Source: Sphingoaurantiacus capsulatus (GTDB lineage: Bacteria; Pseudomonadota; Alphaproteobacteria; Sphingomonadales; Sphingomonadaceae). From it: a stretch of DNA of 64,000 nt. Made by a program: the position numbers and the translations under genes. The notes under the pieces were generated by a model. The model saw only the letters and a list, made by a program, of their open reading frames with translations, searched no databases and was not told the DNA's origin. The stretch spans positions 310,001 through 374,000 of the forward strand of contig NZ_JBHRXV010000011.1 of NCBI RefSeq assembly GCF_042648405.1, given 5' to 3'. This document shows positions 8,343-16,716 of the stretch, piece after piece. Each line of letters begins with the position of its first letter. Positions within the stretch are counted from its first letter, which is position 1.

Positions 8343-8876
8343 ATGACCCGAACCGACCTGAGCTGCGCCTGCGGCGGCGTGCGGCTCGCGGCCGACGGCG
8401 CGCCGATCGCCAGCGTCGATTGCTGCTGCACGAGCTGCCGCGCCGCCGCCGAGCGGATACAGCGGCTTCCCGGCGCACCGGCCACGGTCGACGCCCATGG
8501 CGGCACGCCGTTCGTGCTCTTCCGCAAGGACCGGGTGCGCTTCACGCAGGGCGCCGACCAGCTCGCCGGCTTCCGCCTGACGCCCGACGCGCCGACCCGC
8601 CGCGTGGTCGCCGCCTGCTGCAACACGCCGGTGTTTCTCGAATTCCAGTCGGGTCACTGGCTCAGCCTCTACGCCCATCTCTGGCCGGCCGGCGCGCGGC
8701 CGAAGACGGAGATGCGCACGATGACCGGCGACATGGAGAGCCGGCTGAGCCTGCCCGACGATATCCCCAACCCGAAGACGCATCGCGCCTCCTTCTTCGC
8801 CAGGCTGCTCTGGGCCTGGGTGGCGATGGGCTTCCGCGTCCCGAAGGTCGCGGTGGCGCGGGAAATCGAGGTCTAG
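8343..8876 (+). CDS. Cys-rich GFA/CENP-V-like protein (DUF6151 type)
   Basis: A 177-residue cytoplasmic protein related to the glutathione-dependent formaldehyde-activating (GFA) fold. The zinc-binding cysteines are C8 and C10 (SCACGG), the cluster C27-C28-C29 with C32 (CCCTSC), and a later CC pair in AACCNTPVF. The arrangement differs from classical GFA (CxCxxV, then CHCxxC) and fits the DUF6151 subfamily better; this assignment is from memory of the family pattern. Enzymatic activity is not established for this group. It lies 25 bases after the YciI-like gene. Confidence 0.75.
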   Translation: MTRTDLSCACGGVRLAADGAPIASVDCCCTSCRAAAERIQRLPGAPATVDAHGGTPFVLFRKDRVRFTQGADQLAGFRLTPDAPTRRVVAACCNTPVFLEFQSGHWLSLYAHLWPAGARPKTEMRTMTGDMESRLSLPDDIPNPKTHRASFFARLLWAWVAMGFRVPKVAVAREIEV

Positions 8877-8908
8877 GGCGCGGCGGCGGATCGGCCTATC
8901 GTCGCGGC

Positions 8909-9340
8909 ATGGCAAAGGCCGATCAGACCGAGATCAGGCTGCGGATCGTGATCGAGCGACCCGTCGCCGGAGTCCTGCACAGCCTGCAAGGCAAGGATGA
9001 CGCGCCGCTCGACCCGAAGACCTCGAAAGCGGGCGAGCCGCTCAGCTTCGATTTCCCGATCCGTGTCGGCCCCGGCCCGAGCTTCTTCGGCGATCAGGTA
9101 CGGCGCGAGGGGCCGGTGCGGCGCTTCGTCTATATCCGCATCGGCGAGCTGGCCGGCGACCCGTCCTCGCCCTGGTCGCGGCGCATGAAGATCGACATCC
9201 ACGACATCGGCGCCGAGATGATCGCCGCAGCGGTGCGTGGCGGCATCATCGAGATGGTCATCGACGGTACCGGCGTCGATGGCACGCCGGCCTGCGCGAC
9301 CCTGAAGCCGATCGCGCGACGGGTGGTCCCGGCGGGCTGA
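8909..9340 (+). CDS. Hypothetical protein, DUF5990-like
   Basis: A 143-residue cytoplasmic protein starting at the ATG at 8909. It resembles the DUF5990 family by its layout: an opening strand IRLRIVIERPVAGVLHSLQ, then LSFDFPIRVGPGPSFFGDQV, then RRFVYIRIGELAGD and WSRRMKIDI, ending with a Gly-rich strand. No catalytic motif stands out. It lies 32 bases after the GFA-like gene and 19 bases before the LytTR gene on the same strand, so all four may form one transcript. The family assignment is tentative. Confidence 0.65.
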   Translation: MAKADQTEIRLRIVIERPVAGVLHSLQGKDDAPLDPKTSKAGEPLSFDFPIRVGPGPSFFGDQVRREGPVRRFVYIRIGELAGDPSSPWSRRMKIDIHDIGAEMIAAAVRGGIIEMVIDGTGVDGTPACATLKPIARRVVPAG

Positions 9341-9359
9341 GCAGGAGCGGGCAGCGAAG

Positions 9360-10139
9360 ATGCAGATTGCAGCAACAAGGCCGATCGAGCCGACGCCCGC
9401 CCTCTGGTGGGCCGCGGCGGCCGCGGCGACATGGTCGACCTATGTCCTCATCTTCCTGCTGACGACGACGGAATCACCAGGCTGGGCCCTGCAGGCGGCG
9501 CTCGCCAACACCGCGCCGCTGCTGGCGCTGGCGATCGGAACGCGGCAGTTGCTGCGCGCGCTGCCGGTGACGCGGCCTTCGTTGCAGGCGTTGCGGCATC
9601 TGCTGTTCGCGATGTGCTTCGCGCTGTTCTGGTACGGCGGCACGCTGCTGATGATCGCGGCGCTGCGCGGCCTTGCCGGACGCGGCTTCGAGATCGTTGC
9701 CTTCCACCCGACCGCCTTTGCTTGGCAGAGCTTCCAGAGCGTGGCGCTCTATGCGCTGATCGCCGTGACGGCTGGCCGCCCCGCGCGCGAGGGAAGGGCG
9801 CCGACACCGGCGGAGCCGAAGCGCTATTTCCTCAGCGCCGGCAAGAGCATCCGTCCGGTCTCCGAGAGCGAGATCGTGTCGATCGCCGGCGCCAAGGGCT
9901 ATTCGGAGGTGGTCACGGTGCAGGGCGAGCGCTGCCTGTCGCGGGTCAGTCTCGACAGCTTCGAAAGCGACCTCGGCGCGCGCTTCCTGCGCCTGCACCG
10001 CTCGATCCTCGTCAACCCCGCGCACCTCGTTCGCCTCGAGCCGGCAGCCGGCGGACGGATGACCGCGCTGCTGGCCAGCGGCGAGACGGTCCCGGTCAGC
10101 CGTTCGGGCGCGGGGCTGGTCCGCGCGTTGATGGTCTGA
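9360..10139 (+). CDS. Membrane-anchored LytTR DNA-binding regulator
   Basis: A 259-residue protein that joins about four hydrophobic segments (roughly 16-36, 44-62, 80-105, 118-138) to a C-terminal LytTR DNA-binding domain (about 155-256). The LytTR part shows EIVSIAGAKGYSEVVT, then LDSFESDLGARFLRLHRSILVNP, the family's hallmark. There is no receiver domain, so it is not a classical response regulator; membrane LytTR proteins are thought to be held inactive or to sense at the membrane, often with a partner membrane protein. No such partner is seen next door. Candidate targets are nearby promoters. Confidence 0.85.
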   Translation: MQIAATRPIEPTPALWWAAAAAATWSTYVLIFLLTTTESPGWALQAALANTAPLLALAIGTRQLLRALPVTRPSLQALRHLLFAMCFALFWYGGTLLMIAALRGLAGRGFEIVAFHPTAFAWQSFQSVALYALIAVTAGRPAREGRAPTPAEPKRYFLSAGKSIRPVSESEIVSIAGAKGYSEVVTVQGERCLSRVSLDSFESDLGARFLRLHRSILVNPAHLVRLEPAAGGRMTALLASGETVPVSRSGAGLVRALMV

Positions 10140-10245
10140 GGCGGCGCGTTCGTCGCAGCCAATGTCCGTTGATTGAGAATGCCCGGTGAGGCGCTTGCCG
10201 CGCCCGCCGCCGCGCGCCAGCTTCGCCGCGATGCGGGAGAAACAC

Positions 10246-11184
10246 ATGCTTCGATCGATCTGGCACCTCGGCGCGCTGGCTGCGCTGCTTGTCCTTACCC
10301 ATCCGGCAACGGCGGTCGCGCAGCCAGCGCCGACCGAAGCCGCGCCAGCACCCGCCGAACTCACCGTCGCCGACGTCGGCTTCGCCGCCCGCTATTGGGA
10401 GCCGGCAACGGGACCGCGAAAGGCGCCGGTACTCGTGCTGCCGGGCTCCAACGGCGGCTATCCGTCGGCGCGGGTCGGCCGGTCGCTGGCGGCGGCCGGG
10501 CATCCGGTGGTGGGGCTGGCCTACTTCTCGGCCGCGCCCGCTATCCCCGGCCTGCCGACGCGCCTGCGCGAGATCCCGCTCGAATATGTCGACCGCGCCA
10601 TCGGCTGGCTGGCGGCGAAGAGCGGCCGGCCGGTCGTGCTGATGGGAGAATCGCGCGGCGCCGAGCTGGCGCTGCTGCTCGGCAGCCGCCGGCCGAAACT
10701 GGCCGGCGTCATCGCCTTCGCGCCGACCACCGCCGTCTGGCGCGCGCCGCCGGCCGAGGCGAACGAGAAGCCCGCCGCGGCGTGGACCGAGAAGGGGAAG
10801 GGTGTCGCCTGGCTCTCAGACGACGACGCACCGGGCCTGACCTCCAACCAGCGCTTCGATCGCGCGCTGGCTCGCGGGAAGGGTGCCGCGCGCATCCCGG
10901 TCGAGCGCATCAAGGCACCCTTGCTGCTGATCGCCGGCGGCGACGACCGCATCTGGTCCTCAACCCCGGCCGCCCGCAGCATCCAAGCCAAGGTACCCAA
11001 CGCGACCGTGCTGCACTATCCGGACGCCGGCCATCTACTGATGGGACCGGGCGCCGGCGTCAGCCGCTTCGAGGCGCCGGGCTTCGTCGTCGAGTTCGGC
11101 GGCACCGACGCCACCAACCTTGCCGCGCGCGAGGATGCCTGGGCGAAGACGCTGGCGTTTCTGGAGAAGGTTTCGGCGCGCTAA
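10246..11184 (+). CDS. Exported alpha/beta hydrolase, BAAT/acyl-CoA thioesterase-like
   Basis: A 312-residue alpha/beta-hydrolase. The ATG at 10246, with GGGAGA upstream, starts a signal peptide ending near ATAVAQ (26). The catalytic triad is visible: S136 in the nucleophile elbow GESRG, an Asp in GGDDRIW (233 or 234) and H263 in DAGHLLMG. The layout resembles the C-terminal domain of bile-acid-CoA:amino acid acyltransferase and acyl-CoA thioester hydrolases (PGSNGG near 66-71), but the exact substrate cannot be told. It ends eight bases before the 3' end of the opposing tRNA-Ser. Confidence 0.82.
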   Translation: MLRSIWHLGALAALLVLTHPATAVAQPAPTEAAPAPAELTVADVGFAARYWEPATGPRKAPVLVLPGSNGGYPSARVGRSLAAAGHPVVGLAYFSAAPAIPGLPTRLREIPLEYVDRAIGWLAAKSGRPVVLMGESRGAELALLLGSRRPKLAGVIAFAPTTAVWRAPPAEANEKPAAAWTEKGKGVAWLSDDDAPGLTSNQRFDRALARGKGAARIPVERIKAPLLLIAGGDDRIWSSTPAARSIQAKVPNATVLHYPDAGHLLMGPGAGVSRFEAPGFVVEFGGTDATNLAAREDAWAKTLAFLEKVSAR

Positions 11185-11191
11185 GGCCAAA

Positions 11192-11281
<90 letters not shown>

Positions 11282-11394
11282 GCGCTGGCGCTTCATTGCG
11301 GAAAAGCGCCGCAGTCCGCAAGGGCGGGCGGTTAGGGGATTCACACCCGAGTCCCGATGTGGCAAGACTGGTTAACAGCTCGCCCTGGGGGTTC

Positions 11395-12564
11395 ATGTAC
11401 AAGCGTATCGCTCTTCTGCTCGCGGCGGTGGCCGCGTCACCGTCCTTCGCGCAGAACGGGCTCGACCCGACCCCCGTCGCCCCCGATCCGGTTCCCGGCA
11501 TCGTCGCCGTTCCGGCGCCCGCGCAGCCGCCGCTGCCGCCTGTCGAGGCGCCGCCGGCGATCATCGATCCGCACCAGACGGCGTTTCAGGCGTGGCTGAC
11601 CGGCCCGTTCCGCCAGCAGGCGTTTACCGCTGGCGTGCGGCCCGAAACGCTCGACCGCGAGCTGGGCGGGCTCACCTATAACCCGCGCGTCGTGCAGCTC
11701 GATCAGGCGCAGCCCGATCGCAGCGCCACCTCGCAGCTCACCTATGCGACCTATCTGTCGCGCCACATCAACAACAACCGCATCAACGGCGGCCGCCGCC
11801 GCTACGGCGATCTGTTCGCGACCTTGCAGGGCATCGAGGGGCGCTATGGCGTGCCGCCCGAGGTGCTGGTCGGTTTCTGGGGCATCGAGACCAGCTATGG
11901 CGCGGTGACCGGCAATTTCGACCTCGTGCGGTCGTTGGCTACTTTGGCCTTCGAGGGGCGGCGGCGTGATCTGTTCAGCCGCGAGCTGGTCGCGGCGCTG
12001 CAACTGATCGAGCGGGGCTACATAAACCGCGGCGCGCTGGTCGGGTCGTGGGCCGGCGCGACGGGGCAGCCGCAGTTCCTGCCGAGCTCGGTATTGGCGC
12101 ATGCCGCCGATGGCGATGGCGACGGCCGCGCCGACATCTGGAACAGCCAGGTCGATGCGCTCGCCTCGATCGCCAAGTTCATCGCGGACAAGGGCTGGAA
12201 AAAGGGTCAGCCCTGGGCGCAGCGCGTCTACGTGCCGCCGACGCTCGACCGCGAGCGGGTGCGCAATCTGACGCCGGTCGGCGAATGCGGCGGCATGAAC
12301 TGGCGGCACAGCCGCTGGCTGACCGTCAAGGACTGGAAGGCGCTGGGCATCGTGCCGATGGGGCAGGTGTTTCCGGCGGAAACCATGCTCGCGACGTTGA
12401 TCGAACCCGACGGAACGGGAACCGGGGGGTACCTGACCTATGGCAATTATCGCGCGATCCTTCGGTACAATTGCACCAATTTCTACGCGCTCACCGTCAC
12501 GCATCTCGCCGATGCGATACGCGCCGCTCCTGGCGCTGGGGCTGCTGGCGGCCTGCGCCGGTAG
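11395..12564 (+). CDS. Lytic murein transglycosylase, MltB family (GH103)
   Basis: Cleaves peptidoglycan glycan strands in the periplasm with formation of 1,6-anhydro ends. The ATG at 11395 starts a signal peptide (1-20, ending SFAQ); the longer upstream frame has no export signal. After a Pro-rich linker (25-55) the catalytic domain starts near 60; the catalytic Glu is E165 in GFWGIETSYG, followed by the family segment GSWAGATGQPQFLPS. 389 residues fits the periplasmic MltB_2 type. Its end overlaps the start of the next gene by 53 bases, so the two are translationally coupled. Confidence 0.92.
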   Translation: MYKRIALLLAAVAASPSFAQNGLDPTPVAPDPVPGIVAVPAPAQPPLPPVEAPPAIIDPHQTAFQAWLTGPFRQQAFTAGVRPETLDRELGGLTYNPRVVQLDQAQPDRSATSQLTYATYLSRHINNNRINGGRRRYGDLFATLQGIEGRYGVPPEVLVGFWGIETSYGAVTGNFDLVRSLATLAFEGRRRDLFSRELVAALQLIERGYINRGALVGSWAGATGQPQFLPSSVLAHAADGDGDGRADIWNSQVDALASIAKFIADKGWKKGQPWAQRVYVPPTLDRERVRNLTPVGECGGMNWRHSRWLTVKDWKALGIVPMGQVFPAETMLATLIEPDGTGTGGYLTYGNYRAILRYNCTNFYALTVTHLADAIRAAPGAGAAGGLRR

Positions 12565-13363
12565 TCCGGATCGCGGCGTCGGCACCGCCTCGGGCGCGGT
12601 CAAGGTCGGCAAGCCGTACCAGATCGCCGGTAAATGGTATCATCCGAAGGACGATGCCGGTTACGACGAAAGGGGCATTGCGTCGTGGTACGGCCCCGGC
12701 TTCCACGCCAAGGCGACCGCGACCGGCGAGACCTATGACCAGGACGCGCTGACCGCCGCGCACAAGACCTTGCCGATGCCGAGCTATGTCGAGGTGACCA
12801 ACCTCGACAACGGCCGCCGCGCGACGCTCCGCATCAACGACCGCGGGCCGTTTGTCGACAAGCGGATCATCGACCTGTCGCGGCGTTCGGCGCAGCTGCT
12901 CGGCGTCGACAAGGTCGGGCTCGCGAAGGTGCGGGTGAAGCGGGTGCATCTCACGGAGCGCGAGATCGCGCGGCTCGGGCTGAACCCGACGGGCAGGGGA
13001 CGTGGCCAGCAGCAGGCGGTGCAGGTGGCGGTGGCGACCCCGCCGCCGGTGCCGGTCCCCGTGCCGCAGCGCATCACCATCCCGCCGCGCCAGATCGTGG
13101 TGACGCCACCGCCCGCCACGGTGATGGTGCCGCCGGGGCAGCTTTACGTGCAGGTCGCGGCGCTGTCCGACCGGGTCCGCGCCGCCGATCTTGCCACCGC
13201 GCTCGAAAGCCTCGCCACGCCCAATATCGAGGCGACGCCGATGGGCCTGTTCCGCGTCCGCCTCGGGCCGTTCGCCGATGCCGCTTCCGCCGCCAAGGTG
13301 CTGGATGAGCTGCAGGCGGCGGGCTATAGCGACGCGCGGGTCGTCGGCCTTCCCGTCAGTTGA
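12512..13363 (+). CDS. rlpA: Septal ring lytic transglycosylase/SPOR lipoprotein RlpA
   Basis: Lipoprotein that acts on or binds denuded glycan strands at the division site. The ATG at 12512 starts a lipoprotein signal with lipobox LLAAC (C15 lipidated). The double-psi beta-barrel domain (about 60-150) shows GIASWYGPGFHAKATATGE and RINDRGPF; a Pro/Val linker follows, and the SPOR domain (about 205-280, QLYVQVAALSDR and LFRVRLGPF) binds glycans lacking peptides. It starts 53 bases inside the mltB-like gene in another frame and is followed after 21 bases by a PBP5-type carboxypeptidase, a functionally coherent group. Confidence 0.93.
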   Translation: MRYAPLLALGLLAACAGSPDRGVGTASGAVKVGKPYQIAGKWYHPKDDAGYDERGIASWYGPGFHAKATATGETYDQDALTAAHKTLPMPSYVEVTNLDNGRRATLRINDRGPFVDKRIIDLSRRSAQLLGVDKVGLAKVRVKRVHLTEREIARLGLNPTGRGRGQQQAVQVAVATPPPVPVPVPQRITIPPRQIVVTPPPATVMVPPGQLYVQVAALSDRVRAADLATALESLATPNIEATPMGLFRVRLGPFADAASAAKVLDELQAAGYSDARVVGLPVS

Positions 13364-13384
13364 TCTAAACCGGAGTTCTGTCTC

Positions 13385-14554
13385 ATGCGTCAGTTCGCGC
13401 GCCTTCCGCTTCTCGCTCTCCTCGTGGCGGCCGTTCCGGCGGTGGCGCAGCCGACGCACCAGACCGTCGCGCCCTTCGCCTATATGAAGGACCTGTCGTC
13501 GGGGCAGGTGCTCTATTCCAAGGGCGCCGATCAGCGCATCCCGCCGGCCTCGATGGGCAAGATGATGACGGTCTATGTCGTCTTCGACCTCATCAAGAAG
13601 GGCGAGGTGAAGCTCGACCAGAAGATCCGCGTCCGGCCCGAGACCTGGCAGCAGTGGCATGGCCCGAAGGCCGGTTCGACGATGTTCCTGTCGGCGAACG
13701 AGGAAGTGTCGGTCGAGGATCTGCTGCACGGTATCGTGACGCTGTCGGGCAACGACGCCTGCGTGGTGCTGGCCGAAGGGCTGGCCGGCACCGAGCCGGC
13801 GTTCGCGCAGATGATGAACCAGGTGGCGAAGCGCATCGGCCTCAAGGGTTCGAACTTCGCCAATTCGAACGGCTGGCCCGACGACATGGAATATGTGACC
13901 GCGCGCGACCTCGCGGTGATCGGCGAGCGGACGATTCTCGATTTCCCCAACCTCTACAAGAAGTTCTACGGGCAGCCGAGCTTCACCTGGGGCAAGACCC
14001 TCGGGTCGGGCGCGCCGATCACGCAGGGCAACCGCAACCCGATCCTCGGCCGCGTCCGCGGTGCCGACGGCCTCAAGACCGGCCATACCGAAGCCGCGGG
14101 CTATGGCTTTACCGGTTCGGCGGTGCAGGATGGGCGTCGCCTCGTCATGGTGCTCGGCGGGCTCAACTCGATGAACGAGCGCGTCAAGGAATCGGTCGCC
14201 TTCATGGAATGGGGCTTCGGCGCGTGGAAGGCGCAGCCGCTCGCCAAGGCGGGAACGGTGATCGAGACCGCCGAGGTGCACCTCGGTGACAAGGCCACCG
14301 TCGGCCTGACCGCGCCGCGCGACTACAGCATGACCGTGCCGCGCCTCGGCGGCGGCGAGGTCAAGGTGAAGGTCGTCTATAACGGCCCGATCCGCGCCCC
14401 GATCGCCAAGGGCCAGCGCGTCGCCGAGCTGCAGGTCAGCCGCCCCGGCATGCCGACCGCCACCCTACCGCTGGTCGCCGCCGAAGCGGTGGGCGAGGCG
14501 GGGCCGTTCGGGCGTCTTTCGTCCAACTTCCGCAACCTGTTCTTCGGCAACTAG
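13385..14554 (+). CDS. dacF: D-alanyl-D-alanine carboxypeptidase (PBP5/6 type)
   Basis: Trims the terminal D-Ala from peptidoglycan pentapeptides. Signal peptide 1-21 (AVAQ). The penicillin-binding motifs are complete: S56-M-G-K59, S121-G-N123 and K231-T-G233. The C-terminal part (about 285-375) is the beta-rich PBP5_C domain, and a hydrophobic/aromatic tail (SSNFRNLFFGN) may act as the membrane anchor. 389 residues is usual. The symbol could equally be dacC or dacA in other annotations. It is the third cell-wall gene in a row; its stop directly abuts a large palindromic element. Confidence 0.93.
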   Translation: MRQFARLPLLALLVAAVPAVAQPTHQTVAPFAYMKDLSSGQVLYSKGADQRIPPASMGKMMTVYVVFDLIKKGEVKLDQKIRVRPETWQQWHGPKAGSTMFLSANEEVSVEDLLHGIVTLSGNDACVVLAEGLAGTEPAFAQMMNQVAKRIGLKGSNFANSNGWPDDMEYVTARDLAVIGERTILDFPNLYKKFYGQPSFTWGKTLGSGAPITQGNRNPILGRVRGADGLKTGHTEAAGYGFTGSAVQDGRRLVMVLGGLNSMNERVKESVAFMEWGFGAWKAQPLAKAGTVIETAEVHLGDKATVGLTAPRDYSMTVPRLGGGEVKVKVVYNGPIRAPIAKGQRVAELQVSRPGMPTATLPLVAAEAVGEAGPFGRLSSNFRNLFFGN

Positions 14555-14821
14555 GGCCTGAACTCACAAAGGATATCATTCGGGATGGCACGGAGAAGCC
14601 CAAGGACCAGGAGTGGCCGCGCAGGCGGGCCTATCGGCCCCCGGCAAGCGGACGCGACGACGTTCTTGGGCTTCTCCGTGCCACGCGAAGCGCGGCGTCA
14701 GGAAGGCCGAATCAGCGCGCCGCTCGCTTGCCAGCTACCACTTGGTAGCTGGCCGCACTCGCTCACTCGCTCCGGCCTTCCTGACGCCGTCCCGAACGAC
14801 ATCCTTTGTGAGTTCAGGCCC
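14554..14821. repeat. Nested inverted-repeat element (three-way-junction shape)
   Basis: A 268-base element fills the gap between dacF and tmk. Outer arms 14554-14586 and 14789-14821 are 33 bases long and match at 30 positions. Inside are two independent hairpins: 14587-14604 pairing with 14665-14682 (18 of 18), and 14694-14709 pairing with 14773-14788 (16 of 16), the latter enclosing a smaller hairpin 14731-14739/14744-14752 (9 of 9, loop ACTT). In a single strand this folds into a three-way junction. Small open frames within it overlap the palindromes and are not credible genes. Confidence 0.92.
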
Positions 14822-14823
14822 TG

Positions 14824-15444
14824 ATGACCGGCCGCTTCGTCAGCTTCGAAGGCGGGGAGGGGGCCGGCAAGTCGACGCAGCTCCGCCGCCTCGCCGAGCG
14901 GCTGCGCGAAGCGGGGCAGGAGGTTGTCACCACGCGTGAGCCCGGTGGCACGCCCGGCGCCGATGCGATCCGCCAGCTCATCCTGACCGGCGATGCCGAC
15001 CGCTGGGGCGTGCGCGCCGAAGCGCTGCTGATGAACGCATCGCGCGCGGATCATGTCGAACGGCTGATCCGGCCGACCGTCGCGCGCGGCGCCTGGCTGA
15101 TTACCGACCGCTATGCGGATTCGACGTTGGTCTATCAGGGCGTCGGCGGCGGGTTGCCCGAGGACGAGTTGCGGGCGCTGCATCAGGTGGCAACCGATGG
15201 CCTGTGGCCCGATCTGACCCTGATCCTCGATATTCCCGAGGGTGAGGGGCTGGCGCGGGCCACCGCGCGCGCCGGCGCCGAGATGCGCTTCGAATCGAAG
15301 GGGGCCGCGTTCCATGCCGCTGTGCGCGACGGCTTCCGCCAGCGAGCCGCCGCCGAACCCGATCGCTGCAAGCTGATCGATGCCAGCGGCAGCGTCGAAG
15401 ACGTCGCCACGCGCATCTGGGCGGCCGTGCAGCCGCTGCTTTAG
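14824..15444 (+). CDS. tmk: Thymidylate kinase
   Basis: Phosphorylates dTMP to dTDP for DNA synthesis. The P-loop is GGEGAGKST (10-18), followed by the DRX-type dTMP motif TREPGGTPGADAIR, and DRYADSTLVYQG carries the DRY/DRF motif. 206 residues is normal. The ATG is just three bases past the end of the palindromic element, and no clear ribosome site is seen, so the repeat supplies the untranslated leader if the gene is read from dacF. holB follows on the same strand, a conserved pairing. Confidence 0.95.
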   Translation: MTGRFVSFEGGEGAGKSTQLRRLAERLREAGQEVVTTREPGGTPGADAIRQLILTGDADRWGVRAEALLMNASRADHVERLIRPTVARGAWLITDRYADSTLVYQGVGGGLPEDELRALHQVATDGLWPDLTLILDIPEGEGLARATARAGAEMRFESKGAAFHAAVRDGFRQRAAAEPDRCKLIDASGSVEDVATRIWAAVQPLL

Positions 15445-15459
15445 GCCCCTGCAATTTCA

Positions 15460-15667
15460 CGTCATCCTGACGAAAGTCAGGATCTCCGCGTGGAGGGCAC
15501 TGCCCATCGCAGATCGCGCCACCTCATCCACGAGATCCTGACTTTCGTCAGGATCTCCGCGTGGAGGGCACTGCCCATCGCAGATCGCGCCACCTCATCC
15601 ACGAGATCCTGACTTTCGTCAGGATGACGACCTAGGATAGGTGGCGCCGCACTTTCGTCGGGATGAC
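15460..15667. repeat. Palindromic element with two tandem 71-base units
   Basis: Outer arms 15460-15486 and 15603-15629 form a perfect 27-base inverted repeat whose core is CCTGACGAAAGTCAGG. Between them, a 71-base unit occurs twice in tandem (15481-15551 and 15552-15622), identical as read, each ending in GACTTTCGTCAG. A degraded third copy of the tail (ACTTTCGTCGGGATGAC) lies at 15651-15667. This looks like one intergenic palindromic element that has undergone an internal tandem duplication. There are no unique spacers, so it is not a CRISPR array. Confidence 0.92.
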
Positions 15668-15715
15668 CGCTTCGGGGAAGGTGACGCCGCCACCGCCAAC
15701 CGCTAATCGTTTGTC

Positions 15716-16684
15716 ATGCTCGCCGGTCACCTCGAACCGCAGAAATCCTTCCTCGACGCCTGGGCGTCGGGCCGCATCCACCATGCGTGGCTGCTCGCCG
15801 GGCCGACCGGGATCGGCAAGCGGACTTTCGCCGATGCCGCTGCCGCGCATGTGCTGGCGAGCGCCGGCGGGCCACCCGAGGGCATTGCCGCTGACCGGCT
15901 CGCGGTCTCGCCCGAGCACCGCATCGCCAAGCTGATCGCCGCCGGCAGCCACCTCGACCGCCGTGTGCTGACCCGCGAGGAGCGCGACAGCGGTGGGCTC
16001 GCGGCCAACATCAGCGTCGATCAGGTGCGTTCGCTGCAGCCGATCTTCCGCTCGACGCCCGGCCTGTCGCCGTGGCGGGTGGTGATCGTCGATGCGATCG
16101 ACGACATGAACCGCGCCGCCGCCAACGCCTTCCTCAAGAACCTCGAGGAGCCGCCGGCCAACACCTTGTTCCTGCTGATCAGCCATGCGCCGGGACGGCT
16201 GCTGCCGACCATCCGCTCGCGCTGCCGCATCCTGCGCTTTCAGCCGCTAAGCCAGGGCGAGGTGCGTGAGGTGCTGACCGGGCAACTGCCCGAGAGCGAT
16301 CCGCGCGAGATCGAGACGCTGGCCGCACTTTCCGAAGGCAGTCCGGGCCGCGCGCTGCGCTTCGCCGGGCTCGATATCGACGGATTGCAGAAGTCGCTCG
16401 CCGACTTGGCCGGCGCGGCACCGTCGCAGCGGCAGCCGCTGGCGCTGGCGTTGGCCAAGTCGCTCGCCGGCAAGACCGCGCAGCCGCGCTACGAGGCGTT
16501 CCTCGAGCTGGCGCCCGCCTTCCTCGCCGAAAAGGCGCAGCGGCAGACGGGGAGGGCGCTCGCCCGCACGCTCGAGCGCTGGGAGCGGGCGCACACGCTT
16601 GGCGCGCAGGCGCAGGGGCTGTCGCTCGACGCGCAGAGCGTCACCTATGAGCTCGCCAACCTCGTTGCCTCCGCGGAGGGGTGA
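15716..16684 (+). CDS. holB: DNA polymerase III delta-prime subunit
   Basis: Part of the clamp loader that places the beta clamp on DNA. A modified P-loop GPTGIGKRTF lies at about 29-38; the sensor segment NAFLKNLEEPPANTLFLLIS and the SRC motif in TIRSRCRILRF are intact. 322 residues fits alphaproteobacterial HolB. It sits between tmk and metG, as in many relatives. The ATG at 15716 has no strong ribosome site; an earlier start is not available without running into the repeat element. Confidence 0.92.
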   Translation: MLAGHLEPQKSFLDAWASGRIHHAWLLAGPTGIGKRTFADAAAAHVLASAGGPPEGIAADRLAVSPEHRIAKLIAAGSHLDRRVLTREERDSGGLAANISVDQVRSLQPIFRSTPGLSPWRVVIVDAIDDMNRAAANAFLKNLEEPPANTLFLLISHAPGRLLPTIRSRCRILRFQPLSQGEVREVLTGQLPESDPREIETLAALSEGSPGRALRFAGLDIDGLQKSLADLAGAAPSQRQPLALALAKSLAGKTAQPRYEAFLELAPAFLAEKAQRQTGRALARTLERWERAHTLGAQAQGLSLDAQSVTYELANLVASAEG

Positions 16685-16716
16685 CGGAGGCTTCCGCGCC
16701 GTGTAATCCCGCGCCC

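Noticed and set aside
14585..14939. Small open frames across the palindromic element (79 and 108 codons)
   Set aside because: They are made of the inverted-repeat arms, and one runs into tmk out of frame; no domain and no plausible ribosome site.
15481..15622. Possible CRISPR-like direct repeats
   Set aside because: Two adjacent 71-base units without spacers, inside a palindromic element, and no cas genes in the window.
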